Shown here: positions 44,502 through 55,795 of the stretch, one piece after another
Layout: each line of letters starts with the position of its first letter
Position numbering within the stretch: position 1 is the first letter of the stretch
Source of the DNA: Pseudogymnoascus destructans
Lineage: Eukaryota; Ascomycota; Leotiomycetes; Thelebolales; Thelebolaceae
Direction of reading: 5' to 3'
Assembly: GCF_001641265.1 (NCBI RefSeq)
Contig: NW_020167520.1
Span: forward strand, 620,001 to 684,000
Length of the DNA stretch: 64,000 nt
Position numbers and translations under genes: made by a program
Notes under the pieces: generated by a model
What the model saw: the letters and a program-made list of their open reading frames with translations, nothing else
What the model was told of the DNA's origin: nothing
Databases searched by the model: none

Positions 44502-44563
44502 CTGGTTGAGGGTTTGAGAAACTTCAAGCTACCTAGCCTGAAGTTTCTCAAACCCTCAACCAG
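44502..44563. repeat. Perfect 25-bp fold-back hairpin after the stop codon
   Basis: Arms 44502-44526 and 44539-44563 are exact reverse complements around a 12-nt loop, starting 7 bases after the TAG of the preceding frame. The transcript would end in a very stable hairpin. It may affect 3' end formation, or it may be a fold-back mutation scar. Confidence 0.95.
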
Positions 44564-46029
44564 TGATGAAAGTTATTTTTAGAAATTTTGTGCTGGTGTA
44601 GACTATCCATCACGTAGACAACACTTCACTCCCTATCCAACGTCACTTCCTCCCCATCCCCAATCCCCTTGTCTCCCCCTTGTCTAGCCATTCCAGGGAC
44701 GCCGCCGTCCCCCTCACCACCAGAGTCATCAATGCCACACCCGTACCCCTCACCCACCCACCCCGGCACTCTCCTCATCAGCCACAGCAACATCGCGCGC
44801 CTCTACGGCTTCGAAGCTCGTCTGCGTGTCGGCGTGAGGCGGTCGTGAGAGTGAGCTGACTTGCCCGATAGTATTGCAGCAATTGCTATTGTTGGCCGCC
44901 TGTCGCAGATGATTCGACAGGATAGATCGATAGTATTTTGGTTTCGTTGTATTCTTCCCTGCTGAATCAATGGGCTCGGTCGTTAACAGAGAAGGGAGGC
45001 AGCACATACACTCACACCCAGTCACATCACATTCATTATTTTGCAAATTCACACAAAGCACAACACAGCGCAGCACAAAACATCACTCCTTTTTCATCCC
45101 CCCATCTACCCCTATCATCCCCTCACTCGCACCCACCCACCCATACAAAAGTCCCCCCCACACAACCCACACGCCCCATCCATCCCCCAAACCCCACCCA
45201 TACCATCCCACAACACCACCCATCCCACAACACCCAAACAAAAGAGAGTTTCCGTTTCCAGTAATAAAAAAAGTAATAAAAAAGATGAACACAAGGACGG
45301 TAATAGTAGTAGTAGTAGTAGCGTAGTAGTAGTAAGGCGGGTGTAATAAAAAAGAGGGATCTGTATACCTCCCCACCTTCCTTCCCAGCACAAAAAAAAA
45401 AAAAAAAAACACAAAACACGAAAAAAGGATGTCGAAAAAAACGACAGAACGCCGCGGAACCATGCAGAAATGCCCAATGACAATTAGACGTATTACCAAG
45501 TCCACCCCGGTCCGGTATAGATAACCCCCATCCCAGCCCCGCCATTCAAATCCTCCCTCGAGAGAAGGAAAAAAGAAGCCAACATCCGTCCGTCCGCGTG
45601 GTGCCCTTATATCGAGCATATATGCGCGCGTCCGTCTGCCGGCAGTCCCCCCCAGTCGAGATAAAATCGAATCTCTATAGTAAAAAAAAAAAAGAAGCCC
45701 AATATTCATTATTAAACCACGCAGCCAGTAATCGTGATTAAAGCGCCCCCTTCCCGTGACCCTCGCCTCGCTGGGTCGAGTTGGTGAAAAAAGGTTTTGG
45801 TGTGCGAAGAGTAGTAGTAGTAGTTTTCGATGACTTGAGTATATGTATTGCGTTATAATCGGGTAAAGCAGTCATGGTCTGGTGGTGTGTGCCGTTCTCG
45901 TGTTGCTAAAGGGAGGCCCCTTGCCTGGCTGACAGGCGCTTTCGTCACCGCGCCGTCTCCATGTCTACCCTCCCCCATCACCACGCTTGGCGCGGCCGGG
46001 TCTCCACCCCGGGAGACCCCCGAACCAGC
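44564..46029. other. Low-complexity intergenic region
   Basis: It contains C/A-rich stretches (45,090-45,240), a TAG/GTA triplet run near 45,300, an A run near 45,391-45,408 and other A runs. Long open frames here come from biased composition, and no gene is supported. Confidence 0.6.
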
Positions 46030-48453
46030 TCACCGTACCCCAACGGGGAATCGCGGCCCGAGACTGCTCTGGCTGCTGTGTGCCGAATTCTCGGAGTCGA
46101 TGTGTGCACTATCACCACTCCCCGCGCTGGCGCTCGCACTACCAGTCAGACTTCGGTTGTTTACGGGCCCTTTGGGCAGGTGGAGGGCGCTCACCCCTGC
46201 ATGCTGCTCGACTTGCTGCGGCGCAACCGTATTGCCCTGTCCTGGTGGGTACTGTGGTATCGGCTGCCTCATGCCTCCAGGTGGAGATGGGCGGCCATTA
46301 GGTGGGTATCCCATGTGTCCGTTGGGTGGCGAGGGTCGGCCGTTGCCGCGGCCGAGTTGCGGGCTGTAGGGGTTTCCAGGGGATTGGCTTGTCCGGCGAG
46401 GGAAGGGTCCGTTCATGTGGCCGCCGCCAAACTGCAGTTCATCGAGTCGTGCTGACGTTAATGAGGCGGCTCTTGAATCCTGTCCTAGCGATTGGCGATC
46501 TACATTACCGTAGCGGTTCGACGAGTAGCCCATCAGCGGGTCGTCCATAATGGAGTCGTGCGTGCCGGGTAAGCTGCCGATTAACCTGGCGCTAGATCGG
46601 TTCCTGCTGGATTGCATGGGCCTCTGGCCGTATCCCCTCCTGGAGTCGCCTTCGGGATTGCTGCGCATCTTGCTCTGGTTGATGCTAGGCGCCTTGCGGT
46701 TGCGTCGCGAGGTGACGCTCATCATGTCGAAGTTGTCCGGGTCGATAAGCGGTGGTGCAGGACGGCTAGTCGGGTCGAAGTACTCGTCATCGTCGTCGTC
46801 GTCATCGTCGAAGCCGCCATTCCGGATGGATGGGGTTGCGCCGCCTCTTCTGGGTCCTGGTGGTGGTCCACGCCTCATGCGCATCTCTTGTTCCCTCATG
46901 TTAATCTCGCGCTGTCTGAATATCAGTTCACGCTCGCGAAGCGCCATATCGTCACCCATGTTGTTGGAAGCGCCTTCTGGGATGTCGTCGTAGAGCACAA
47001 CATGGCTGAAGTCGTCCGCCAGCTCATTATCAATAGACCCGCGTCTCGACTGTTGGCGAGATCCATAGCCATTCGGAGGCGGCCGTCCGTAGCCGTTTGG
47101 AGCGCCGTTCATTGGTCCTCCACGTCTCATTCCAGGTGGTGGTCCCATCGATGGAGCCCTTCCTCGTCCTCTGCCCATCCCGTTCATCATTCCATTGGGA
47201 GCACCATTAGGTCCGTTCATCGGTCGTGGCGTCGGGGCTGACGATAACCGTGTCGGAAACTGGCCATTCCCGTTCAGAGCAGGGGTCACTGCGGCTTCCT
47301 TGGGCTTCTGTTGGTTCACGATGTTGACGCTGTGCAACAGCGCGTACAACGTTTCGATTCGGGGCACCTTCAGGCCAACCGCCTGTGCAAGTTTGATAGG
47401 CGACCCCAAGTAAGTTTCGACCTCCATCGGTCTCCTCGCCATGAAATCCTGGTACATGATGCTATTCGACTCGGATGGCCGGACCATTTCTTCGAGGGTC
47501 TTTTCCGGGAATCCTTTCAGGAAAGTGCACCCCTGTGCTTCGGCTATGCGTAGTAGTTCGTCCATCACATCCTTGATCATCGGCAAGACAGCCGTCTTCT
47601 CGAGCAGAGCGGCGTGGGACGGAGTCTCCATGAGAACACTCAGTGGGTGGAAAGCTATCGGTCTAGAAAATAGTTAGCGTGCGTTTCTCATAGGAACTGT
47701 GATATCCATACCCGATCATTCGGTCATACTGCTGTTGGCGGATGTTGCGCGACACCTTGCAGTCCACTTGTCCGGTGCTCAGCGTCATTGCAAGCGCCTC
47801 AGCCATGTCCTGTTGTATCGACGCCGGTATAGCTGCGTTCTTATTCGCAGCGCCCACCCAGACCTCTGTGGATGCCTTGTGCTCGAATTCACTGACGCCA
47901 AGCTGTGTGAGTTCCGCGCCGGATACCAGGGATAGGACAACGTTAGTCGGGAACCGCTGTTCGAGATGCGCCTCGACGCCGAGAGTGTGTGTCGTGTTGA
48001 CGAGAATGCAGGTGTGTTGAGGAGTGACCACCGACTCAATTACAGCCGCGAGGTCGTAAATATCGGGAAGGGCCTTGACACAAAGTAGAACGTAATCGAA
48101 AGCACCCTCTTTGCTGGCCGCAGCTTCTTCTGGTGTCCGGACAACTGGGGATTAAAGTCAGCGGCGATTCGAAGAAGCTGGCAGATCGAACTTACCATGC
48201 CGCGGCTTGAATCGCTCGTTACCAAACGCTGTCGATCTGAAGGCAAGCTGTCAGTATTCATGGTTTGACATTGACGAATTGTCCATCCAGAAACTCACTT
48301 GAATGAAATGCCGTATTGAGAGACCATATCGAAACCCGACTTCCATACCAACGTCACATCGCAAGCGTTGGTTGCTTGAAGCCTCCACGAGAGGAAGGCC
48401 GACACTGCATTTCCGCCCACTACACAGACTTCCATTAGCATTGCGTCGCCCAT
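46030..48453 (-). CDS. Ketopantoate-reductase-like protein with long disordered tail
   Basis: Four exons (48453-48299, 48236-48196, 48144-47712, 47662-46030) encode 753 residues. Residues 1-40 form a Rossmann start, CVVGGNAVSAFLSWRL. The middle has DYVLLCVKALPD, and from about residue 220 an ApbA_C-like helical domain (LEEMVRPSESNSIMYQD...LLHSVN). The family reduces 2-dehydropantoate with NADPH on the way to pantothenate. The canonical GxGxxG is altered here to GGNAVS, so the catalytic role is uncertain. The last 390 or so residues are Gly/Pro/Asn/Arg-rich, with MNGPNGAPNG-like repeats and a coiled coil (RERELIFRQREINMREQEMR). An upstream in-frame ATG (48699) exists; 48453 was chosen because conservation-like sequence starts there. 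Confidence 0.75.
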
Positions 48454-49546
48454 CTTTGACAGTTCATCGGCAGACGCGCAGGTGAGTCGGAGAGCAACAG
48501 GGACGGGAAGTTTTAAAAAAGCGAAGGTAGGAAGCGTAGTTGCATTTGTCCTAACTTGGAGGTACGGGACAGAGTAGGCGGGACCGGGGTTGAGGGTTGG
48601 GGGCAGATGAAGAACAGTATGGGAGATCAATTGGGTTAGAGAGATAGACGGACCTGAGAGGATCCTCAGTCGAGAAGCTGTCGGAGCCATCTTGCCCAAA
48701 TGGGAGAAGTCGGCGCACTATTCCCAGCACGACAGATGTGGCAGCTGGAAGGAGGCTTCGGTGCCAATGGCGCCAGTTCACGCGCGCACACGGACGCTGT
48801 GTTGTAACTTGACGCGAGCTACGATAGTATAAGTTCGGTGGATATTGAGGCGTGTTGGGCGCTTGCTTTTGTGACGGGATATCTGACCTGCACTGTATGC
48901 AGCAAGGGCAGGTATGTATTCGGGTCGGGGGGGGGGGGGGGGGGGGGGGGGGGGTTGGCCGTCGATGCGTGTATGTGCGTCGGTGCGGATGAGGATTGAC
49001 GATGAGGGCTGGTAGGATCGTGATCGTGAGGCCGTTCGCGGAAAAAGGTTGGTATGTCTCTGGTCGGTGGTGGTGGTTGTTTGAATTTCGCAGGGCAAGA
49101 TCAAAAACGAAGGTGATGTTTCTCTCTACCAATAGATATGAACGAGTGTCAGCAACTACTGCTGTGTGAATCTGTATTCACAACAGACAGCTGTTTGTAG
49201 TTGGTAAATTATTGGGGAGAACGGTGGTGGCTTTTTCGTGGTTGACGTGCCTAGGATGGATTGTTGAAGGAGATACAAAAGAGTGGATGACAATAACTTC
49301 GTTCCGTGTCGAAGGCGTTCGCGAGTGGCTTTCGAGGCTTGGCGGCGGGACTACAGATGGTACTTATTTTATGAATGAGATGGGAAATGGGATGGTAGGT
49401 ATCTTTTGTATGTCGTGCTGTAGGGAAAGGTACTTTGGTGATTGGGGGGGGTTTGAGGTTGGTGGTGTGGATGGGGGAAGTACGAGTACGTAGCGATTTC
49501 CGATGAATTTTGTATACGAGGTGCATAAACATAAAAAGCTTTTTTA
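48454..49546. other. 5' flank of the reductase-like gene; homopolymer
   Basis: No gene is recognised. It contains a 28-nt G run at 48927-48954, which could form G-quadruplexes and is prone to assembly error. Confidence 0.7.
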
Positions 49547-49759
49547 GGCAAAGAGTACTTGGGTTTATGGTGGTGAGGTGGTAGAAGAAGGAGGTATCTT
49601 TTAGTTGGTGATTCTCAGGCAAAGAGTACGTGGGTTTATGGTGGTGGGGTGGTAGAAGAAGGAGGTATCTTTTGGTTAGTGATTCTCAGGCAAAGAGTAC
49701 TTGGGTTTATGGTGGTGGTGTAGTAGAAGAAGGAGGTATCTTTTGGTTAGTGATACCTG
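49547..49759. repeat. 71-bp tandem repeat, 3 copies
   Basis: Units begin GGCAAAGAGTAC at 49547, 49618 and 49689. They differ at only a few bases. The unit is non-coding and G/T-rich on the plus strand. Confidence 0.95.
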
Positions 49760-49841
49760 TGTCCAGGTTTATACTCTACTATATCCCCTGGGGGGATAGT
49801 ATACCCACTGCCCTCCACTACTGTATTCAACACCAAAAAGT

Positions 49842-49913
49842 ACCGCCCATCACCATCCATCACCGCCCATCACCGCCCATCACCGCCCATCACCGCCCAT
49901 CACCGCCCATCAC
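49842..49913. repeat. 10-bp tandem repeat CACCGCCCAT
   Basis: About seven units, with a single variant unit CACCATCCAT. Confidence 0.95.
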
Positions 49914-50501
49914 ATCCCCAACAGCAACGGAAAGCACACCCCGTTGTACTTTCCCGTGAAGAAAGAACGCCCGACGATCCCAACAGCTGGAAAATAATGG
50001 AGCCCATGATGGGATGATCTGGGATGGACCTGATATGAAATCGTATCAACGCACTGCATGCGTGCCCCTTCTCCGTAGCAATGTCTCACTTCGTGGCTAC
50101 CACCACCACCCGGTCACCGGTCACGGCTTTTTGTCTATGGCTGCTAACTGGCCTGTCTGGTCCAGCCGGTTTAGTTATGACATCACACACGCCATGCACC
50201 CAGCTAGTACATGACGGTCATCTGTATGGGAAAATCACAGAGTGCTTTCCACTACGGAGCTTAGGGGCAATCGCGAAACGGGTGGAGATGACGAAAACTG
50301 TCTTTGTCCAGTACAGGTTTTTGGAGCAAGAGCAGGCAAGAGCGGCCGGACCGGGGGGTGGCTGGAATGGAAGTACTCGAGTATCATACATAACTACTTG
50401 GACAACTGTACTCCGTAGTGAGTACCAGAAAAAACGACCCTAGCAACGCTGATAGCCAACGACCTAGATCGATCATCGAATCGCGTCGGCGAATCGATTG
50501 G

Positions 50502-50552
50502 GGATGGGCGTGGGCGATGGGCGTGGGCGATGGGCGTGGGCGATGGGCGATG
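50502..50552. repeat. 13-bp tandem repeat GATGGGCGTGGGC
   Basis: Three full units and one partial unit of a G-rich minisatellite. Confidence 0.85.
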
Positions 50553-51239
50553 CCGGTGCCAGGTAAGTCTTGAAACCGTAGTTTTGCTGTAGCTTTAGTA
50601 TCCGTCGGCGAAATAGGTACGTACGTACGGCGGATATCTAGAGTGCCCACACGATGCTCTGGCCAGCCCTGACTAGGGCTCGCTCTACAGATATGCCCTC
50701 CCCCTCGAGATTCGCGCTCTGATATGGAAATCGACCGGAGAAGGGGATGATGGTCGGGCATCTAGTCTGGAGGCAGAGCGGCAGTTGGGGGAGCGGCAAT
50801 TGGAAGATACTCGTAAGATGAGTAGAGCGGGTAAAGCGGGTAAGGCGGACATAATGAGCAGACTTTTGGACAATCCAACAGAGATACGGATAAGTATAGA
50901 AAGAATACGGAGTAGAAAGTATAGAAAAGCGTACAGGTATCCGCATGTACGAGTACCAAAACGCATGTTCAAATGAGGTAACCACATCAAAACGTGGAAA
51001 ATAATCACTCAACCTCAACAAACATTCACTATCACAATCACCTTCTTTCTACATCTCGGTCATCACATCAACACTTCTATTATCCGAGAATAGACACAAC
51101 CCTACGAGAAGTACGGAGTCTACATAAAACCCCCCCCTCTCACAAACAGGCGCCTGCAAAAGATATTCCTCTCTCGTGTCAATTCCCTCTAAACTGCCCA
51201 TCATGACGTCCCCCCCCTCTCCCCCCCCTCTATCTCCCC

Positions 51240-51398
51240 CCATCTCCAATCCCCAATCCCTCCCCAATCCCTCCCCAATCCATCCCCAATCCCTCCCCAA
51301 TCCCTCCCCAATCCCTCCCCAATCCATCCCCAATCCATCCCCAATCCATCCCCAATCCATCCCCAATCCATCCCCAATCCCTCCCCAATCATCCCTCC
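51240..51398. repeat. 10-bp minisatellite CCCCAATCC(C/A)T
   Basis: About 15 units alternate between CCCCAATCCCT and CCCCAATCCAT types. Long Pro/Ser or Trp/Gly frames across it are composition artefacts. Confidence 0.9.
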
Positions 51399-51629
51399 AC
51401 ATCCCCCCAATCTCCAATCTCCCACCACGCCAGGAACGCGTTCAACTTTCAACCCCCTGGGTCATAATCGCTAGTGTCGCGGTACGTACCCCGACGTACT
51501 TTGCTTGTGCCTTTCGCCACTAAAAACAAATTAATTTCCACATCCGCCGAAATGTGGAGGAAATAGGTCAGGAACAGGACATATTCATCTTACATAGTAG
51601 AACCGTAGCTGCCCTTCCCCAGCACACCC

Positions 51630-51968
51630 AACCACCACAACCACCACAACCACCACAACCACCACAACCACCACAACCACCACAACCACCACAACCACCA
51701 CAACCACCACAACCACCACAACCACCACAACCACCACAACCACCACAACCACCACAACCACCACAACCACCACAACCACCACAACCACCACAACCGCCAA
51801 ACCACCACAACCACCACAACCACCACAACCACCACAACCACCACAACCACCACAACCACCACAACCGCCAAACCACCACAACCACCACAACCACCACAAC
51901 CGCCACAACCGCCAAACCACCACAACCGCCAAACCACCACAACCACCACAACCGCCACAACCGCCAAC
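51630..51968. repeat. CAACCACCA minisatellite, about 340 bp
   Basis: Uninterrupted 9-bp units for the first 160 or so bp, followed by units with AACCGCCAAA variants that are themselves repeated at a higher order. All six frames stay open for long distances, which makes spurious ORFs. Confidence 0.95.
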
Positions 51969-52449
51969 ACACCCACCCACCACCTCGCCGCCTCCAAACT
52001 TGGCTCGCTCACCATCCACACCCCCCTACACACCTGCAAGCACCACCACCTCACCACAACCCCTGCCGAGCTGACGTCGTGCCGCGGAGCGGGGAGGGGT
52101 AGGGGGGTAGTGGTGGTTGTGCCAAGGCCAAGAGGTCTGGGTGTCGATCTTGGGTGGGCTGCTGGTTGTTGTGTGGGGATGGTGATGGGCATTGGTGATG
52201 GGCATTGGTGATGTGCATTGGTGATGGGCATTGATGTGTTCTGTGAGTTTGCCAGTATGCATGTGTGGAGATTGGGAATGCAGGATGGGTGGGTGAGTGA
52301 CTGATGAGTGTCGTGGTAGAGTACTACTGGACTGTGAGATATGTCTCCCTACACTCCCTCCCCCTTTCCCACCCGCATCACCACCACCACCACCGGTTCT
52401 CCAGTATACCATACCGTAACACAAAAATCAAATACCATCCATCCTCCCC

Positions 52450-52566
52450 CCTACCTCCTATCCCCTACCTTTTCCCCTACCTCTTTCCCTACCTCTTCCC
52501 CTACCTCTTCCCCTACCTTTTCCCCTACCTCTTTCCCTACCTCTTCCCCTACCTCTTCCCCTACCA
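52450..52566. repeat. 12-bp minisatellite CCCTACCTCTTC
   Basis: About nine units, with CTTTTC, CTCTTT and CTCTTC variants arranged as two similar higher-order blocks. Confidence 0.9.
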
Positions 52567-53868
52567 TTTTTTTCCTAAAGAAGAAAAAGTGATCTCCCGT
52601 CAACTTGCCAGACGATTGATGGATGAACTGCCAAACAGATCACCAGGGGGGGGGTTGACCTATTCAAGGTCCTCGTCGGAGAATGGAAAGGGCCAAGACG
52701 GGATAGACGTTGTGGCATGTTGCTAGTGGGTGTTGATCTCCCTTCCTGGGGCCGGATATTGATGCTAAATGGGATGGGAGGGTGTTGGTCATGATTGAGG
52801 GTGGGATGGGATGGGAGGGTGTTGGTCATGATTGGGGGTGGGATGGGATGGAGGATAGGGGTAGTGGGGGTTTGAGACTGATGCTTTGGGGGGGGTTGCG
52901 TGTTTGTTGGTGTGGTTTGTTTTGGTTTTCTTTATTGTTATTTGTCTATACTGCGAGGAGAGGGGGTTTTCATGTAGGTGCTACAACTGTCTTTGTCAAA
53001 AGTTAAGTAAGATTTACTGCCATTGTCAAGCTCTCTACTTCTCGTTTTTCTCTCTCAGCTGGCTGCGTATAGTTTATCACCCCTTCTATCATCTTAGTAA
53101 GTGTGCTGTTAAAGAGCTTGCTCCATAACGTCAAATCTGAGTAAACTCAAAGGTTAACTTTCAATTTCTCTCAATATTTCAAATATATCTCCATTTTCCA
53201 ATATTCCCATACACCAACACAAAACTCAAGCCCCCCCGAAAAAACCCCCCTTTGACAAAGCCACCATCCCTTCGGCCTTACTGCCCACCTCCACATCATT
53301 TCATATAGCCTCTACGTCACTGAAGACACTTCATCCAGCTCGAGGGCGCGGATTGGATGGTCCTGCGCGATGAGGATGTGGGTGCGTCTGGGGCAGGGGT
53401 TGAGGGTGTGGGAGTACAGCACTGTATAATCGCCAGTGCGAGTTAGAGACGGGGGGTCTGGTGGATGAGGCGCACAGGTCGCTGATACAGAGAGGTTGGA
53501 GGGAATTGGTATGGCTGACAAAGTTTATGAGACTGTCCATAGGGGGAAGAAGCCGAGGGCGAGCAAGGGGTGGATAGGAAGACGACGCTCAAGATTGATA
53601 GGGAGAGCCATGAAATTCTCCAAGCCGGGTACTGGTGCTGAAAAAATGGGAGAGTGGCCCTTGCATGCACATGAAAGTCGCAATACATTTATTTAAACGG
53701 GTCATCATTGGTGAAGATTTTATGGCAACGTTGTGAGATGAGTCTTGGGGTTGGGGAACACAAGTATATTGGGCTGGGGGGCCGGCGGGTTCGGTATATT
53801 CTGTTTGAAGTGTATTGCACGATTTAACGATATGATGATTTAATATTACGACAAAATGTAGCTAGATT
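52566..53868. other. Intergenic with a 37-bp duplicate, no gene
   Basis: GGTGTTGGTCATGATTG recurs at 52781 and 52818 (period 37). I see no coding support up to the hAT element. The stretches between the listed minisatellites from 49,760 also hold no recognisable gene. Confidence 0.6.
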
Positions 53869-54411
53869 CAGTGTTGCCCGAGTACTACTCAGAGTACTAC
53901 TCAGAGATCTTCGAGTAGAGTACTGTTTTTTGGGCTCGAGTAGAGTAGTACTACGAGTACTACTCGAGTATAAAAATGAAAACATGATTGATAGCTATAT
54001 AGACTACAGTAACTATGCATCCTCATCTTCCTCTGAATCCTCACCTGCTGATACCACGCCCCAATTCCTAAGACATATAAGATATCGTAGTGTAGATGGT
54101 GCTAATCTGTTCCGTTTCTTTGTAATAATATCTCCACCAACACTAAACACTCGCTCAGATTCCGCTGATGTAGCAGGAATTGCTAAATGATCTTTGGCAA
54201 TTGCGGCAAGTATTGGATATTGGTATTGCTTACTTGCCCAAAACTTGAGTATATCAATTTTAGGCCCAAGAGTTGGCTCGTTCATCCAGCGCTTCCATTC
54301 TGGATCTAAATCTGGCTGCCGTTGTGAGACATATAGCTCATCCTCAGAATCAGACTCCGTCTTCTTAGAATTCTCATCTTCTAATTCCTCATCTTGGATA
54401 CTTTCCATAAC

Positions 54412-54616
54412 TGTTGAAGGAGGAGGTTGCTCAGACTGATTGGTTAGGCGTGTGGCTCGCCAACCGAATCGGGTTGCGGACCACCCACAAATAGTTCCGT
54501 AGATAGCTTCACTCAGAACAACAACAATACAAAAAACATATATTCAAGTGAACTGTTGTTCAACTCAACGTGATAACTATGCCGCTGCAGATACAGATAC
54601 ACCACTGATCTCAACA
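54412..54616 (+). repeat. Left LTR of the Copia element
   Basis: 205 bp, one mismatch to the right LTR (T at GGTTAGGCG versus C). The near identity indicates a young insertion. Confidence 0.95.
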
Positions 54617-54769
54617 GGTTATGAGCCCGGCTATCGCAAAAGCCAAAAAAGTTATCATATTCAGAGAAGTGCTCATTACAGCACATACAATCTGAATTCG
54701 TGGACAAGCGCTAACATACAGCACATACACTCCACGAAAACCTCAAGACGAACTTGCAGCCTCTAGCAG

Positions 54770-55795
54770 ATGATCGATTCAACTCAGCAAGAAGAGGAAG
54801 AAGAAGATCAATTCTACAATCTAGGAAGCCCCAGATCGAATTCATCATCCATCATCCAACTCTCACAAACTCGAAATTCCTTATCCAAACACACAAGACC
54901 TTTCACAATGGGTGAAGGCAATGGAGGTCGGAATAACCTCCCAGAGAACATGAAACTCCGAGGAGAGGAGAATTACATACAATGGAAAACTGCGATGGAG
55001 GACCTCGCGGATGCCAACGACCTTGTCCGTTTCGTACACCCAAAAGGCAAAGCTCCTCCACAAGCAGATGAGTTCGATGAGAAGGTGGACATTGAGAAAC
55101 TCGCCACATGGAAAGCGTGGAAAGCAGGAGACGCATCGATGAAACTCATCATCCAAACTAATGTGAAGAAAACACCATCACAGCTGCTTGCAGGTTGCAA
55201 GTCAGCACGCGAAATGTGGGTGATCTTACAGTCTCAATATGAAGGAACTGGCGCAGTTCTCAACTTCAATGCAATTGAAACATACACCAAGATCAAGTAC
55301 GAAGACTACGCAAACCTTGAACAATTCATCATTGGGTTCAAGAAAGCAATTGAGAAGCTCGCCAACCTCGAGATCTCTCCACCAGATGCGTGGCATCCAA
55401 TTCTCTTCATCATGGCACTTTCAGATGCATGGCCAATCTGGGCAGAACGCCAGCGCTCGAATACCCGTAGTGAAGTAACAAAGCTCACACTCTCCGCGCT
55501 TATTGAGGATATTACGGATGAAGCTCACAAGAAGGACAAGAAAGCAGATGGAAGCATACACTACAATGGCAAACCACCTACGAAGGGCAAACCAAATTCG
55601 AAATTCAAAGACAGTGCAAAAGGGAAGAGTGGAAAGATGTGCAAGAACTGCGAAAATCCAAACGCAAGGCATGAACCCGAAAACTGCTTCGTTACAAACA
55701 AGAAGCTCCGTCACGAATGGGAACAACGGACTGGAAAGAAGTTCATGCCATTTAAACCGTCAAACTCAAGTAGCAAATCAAACAAGCTAAAGTGA
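54770..55795 (+). CDS. Copia Gag with zinc knuckle
   Basis: 341 residues. The internal MGEGNGGRNNLPENMKLRG could also be a start (54908). A UBN2/DUF4219-like Gag domain follows, with NYIQWKTAMEDL, ARE-MWVILQSQYEGTG, and FIIGFKKAIEKLANLE. The knuckle is a CCHC variant, CKNCENPNARHEPENC, near residue 295. The frame is intact. It ends TGA at 55793-55795, overlapping the pol frame, which opens at 55791. Confidence 0.9.
   Translation: MIDSTQQEEEEEDQFYNLGSPRSNSSSIIQLSQTRNSLSKHTRPFTMGEGNGGRNNLPENMKLRGEENYIQWKTAMEDLADANDLVRFVHPKGKAPPQADEFDEKVDIEKLATWKAWKAGDASMKLIIQTNVKKTPSQLLAGCKSAREMWVILQSQYEGTGAVLNFNAIETYTKIKYEDYANLEQFIIGFKKAIEKLANLEISPPDAWHPILFIMALSDAWPIWAERQRSNTRSEVTKLTLSALIEDITDEAHKKDKKADGSIHYNGKPPTKGKPNSKFKDSAKGKSGKMCKNCENPNARHEPENCFVTNKKLRHEWEQRTGKKFMPFKPSNSSSKSNKLK

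Noticed and set aside
49547..49913. Possible CRISPR-like array
   Set aside because: The repeats are contiguous tandem minisatellites without unique spacers, in a eukaryotic context.
51554..52231. Long Pro-Gln and Trp/Val/Gly-rich open frames on both strands
   Set aside because: They are produced by the 9-bp CAACCACCA minisatellite, whose units keep all frames open; there is no start context, domain or family resemblance.
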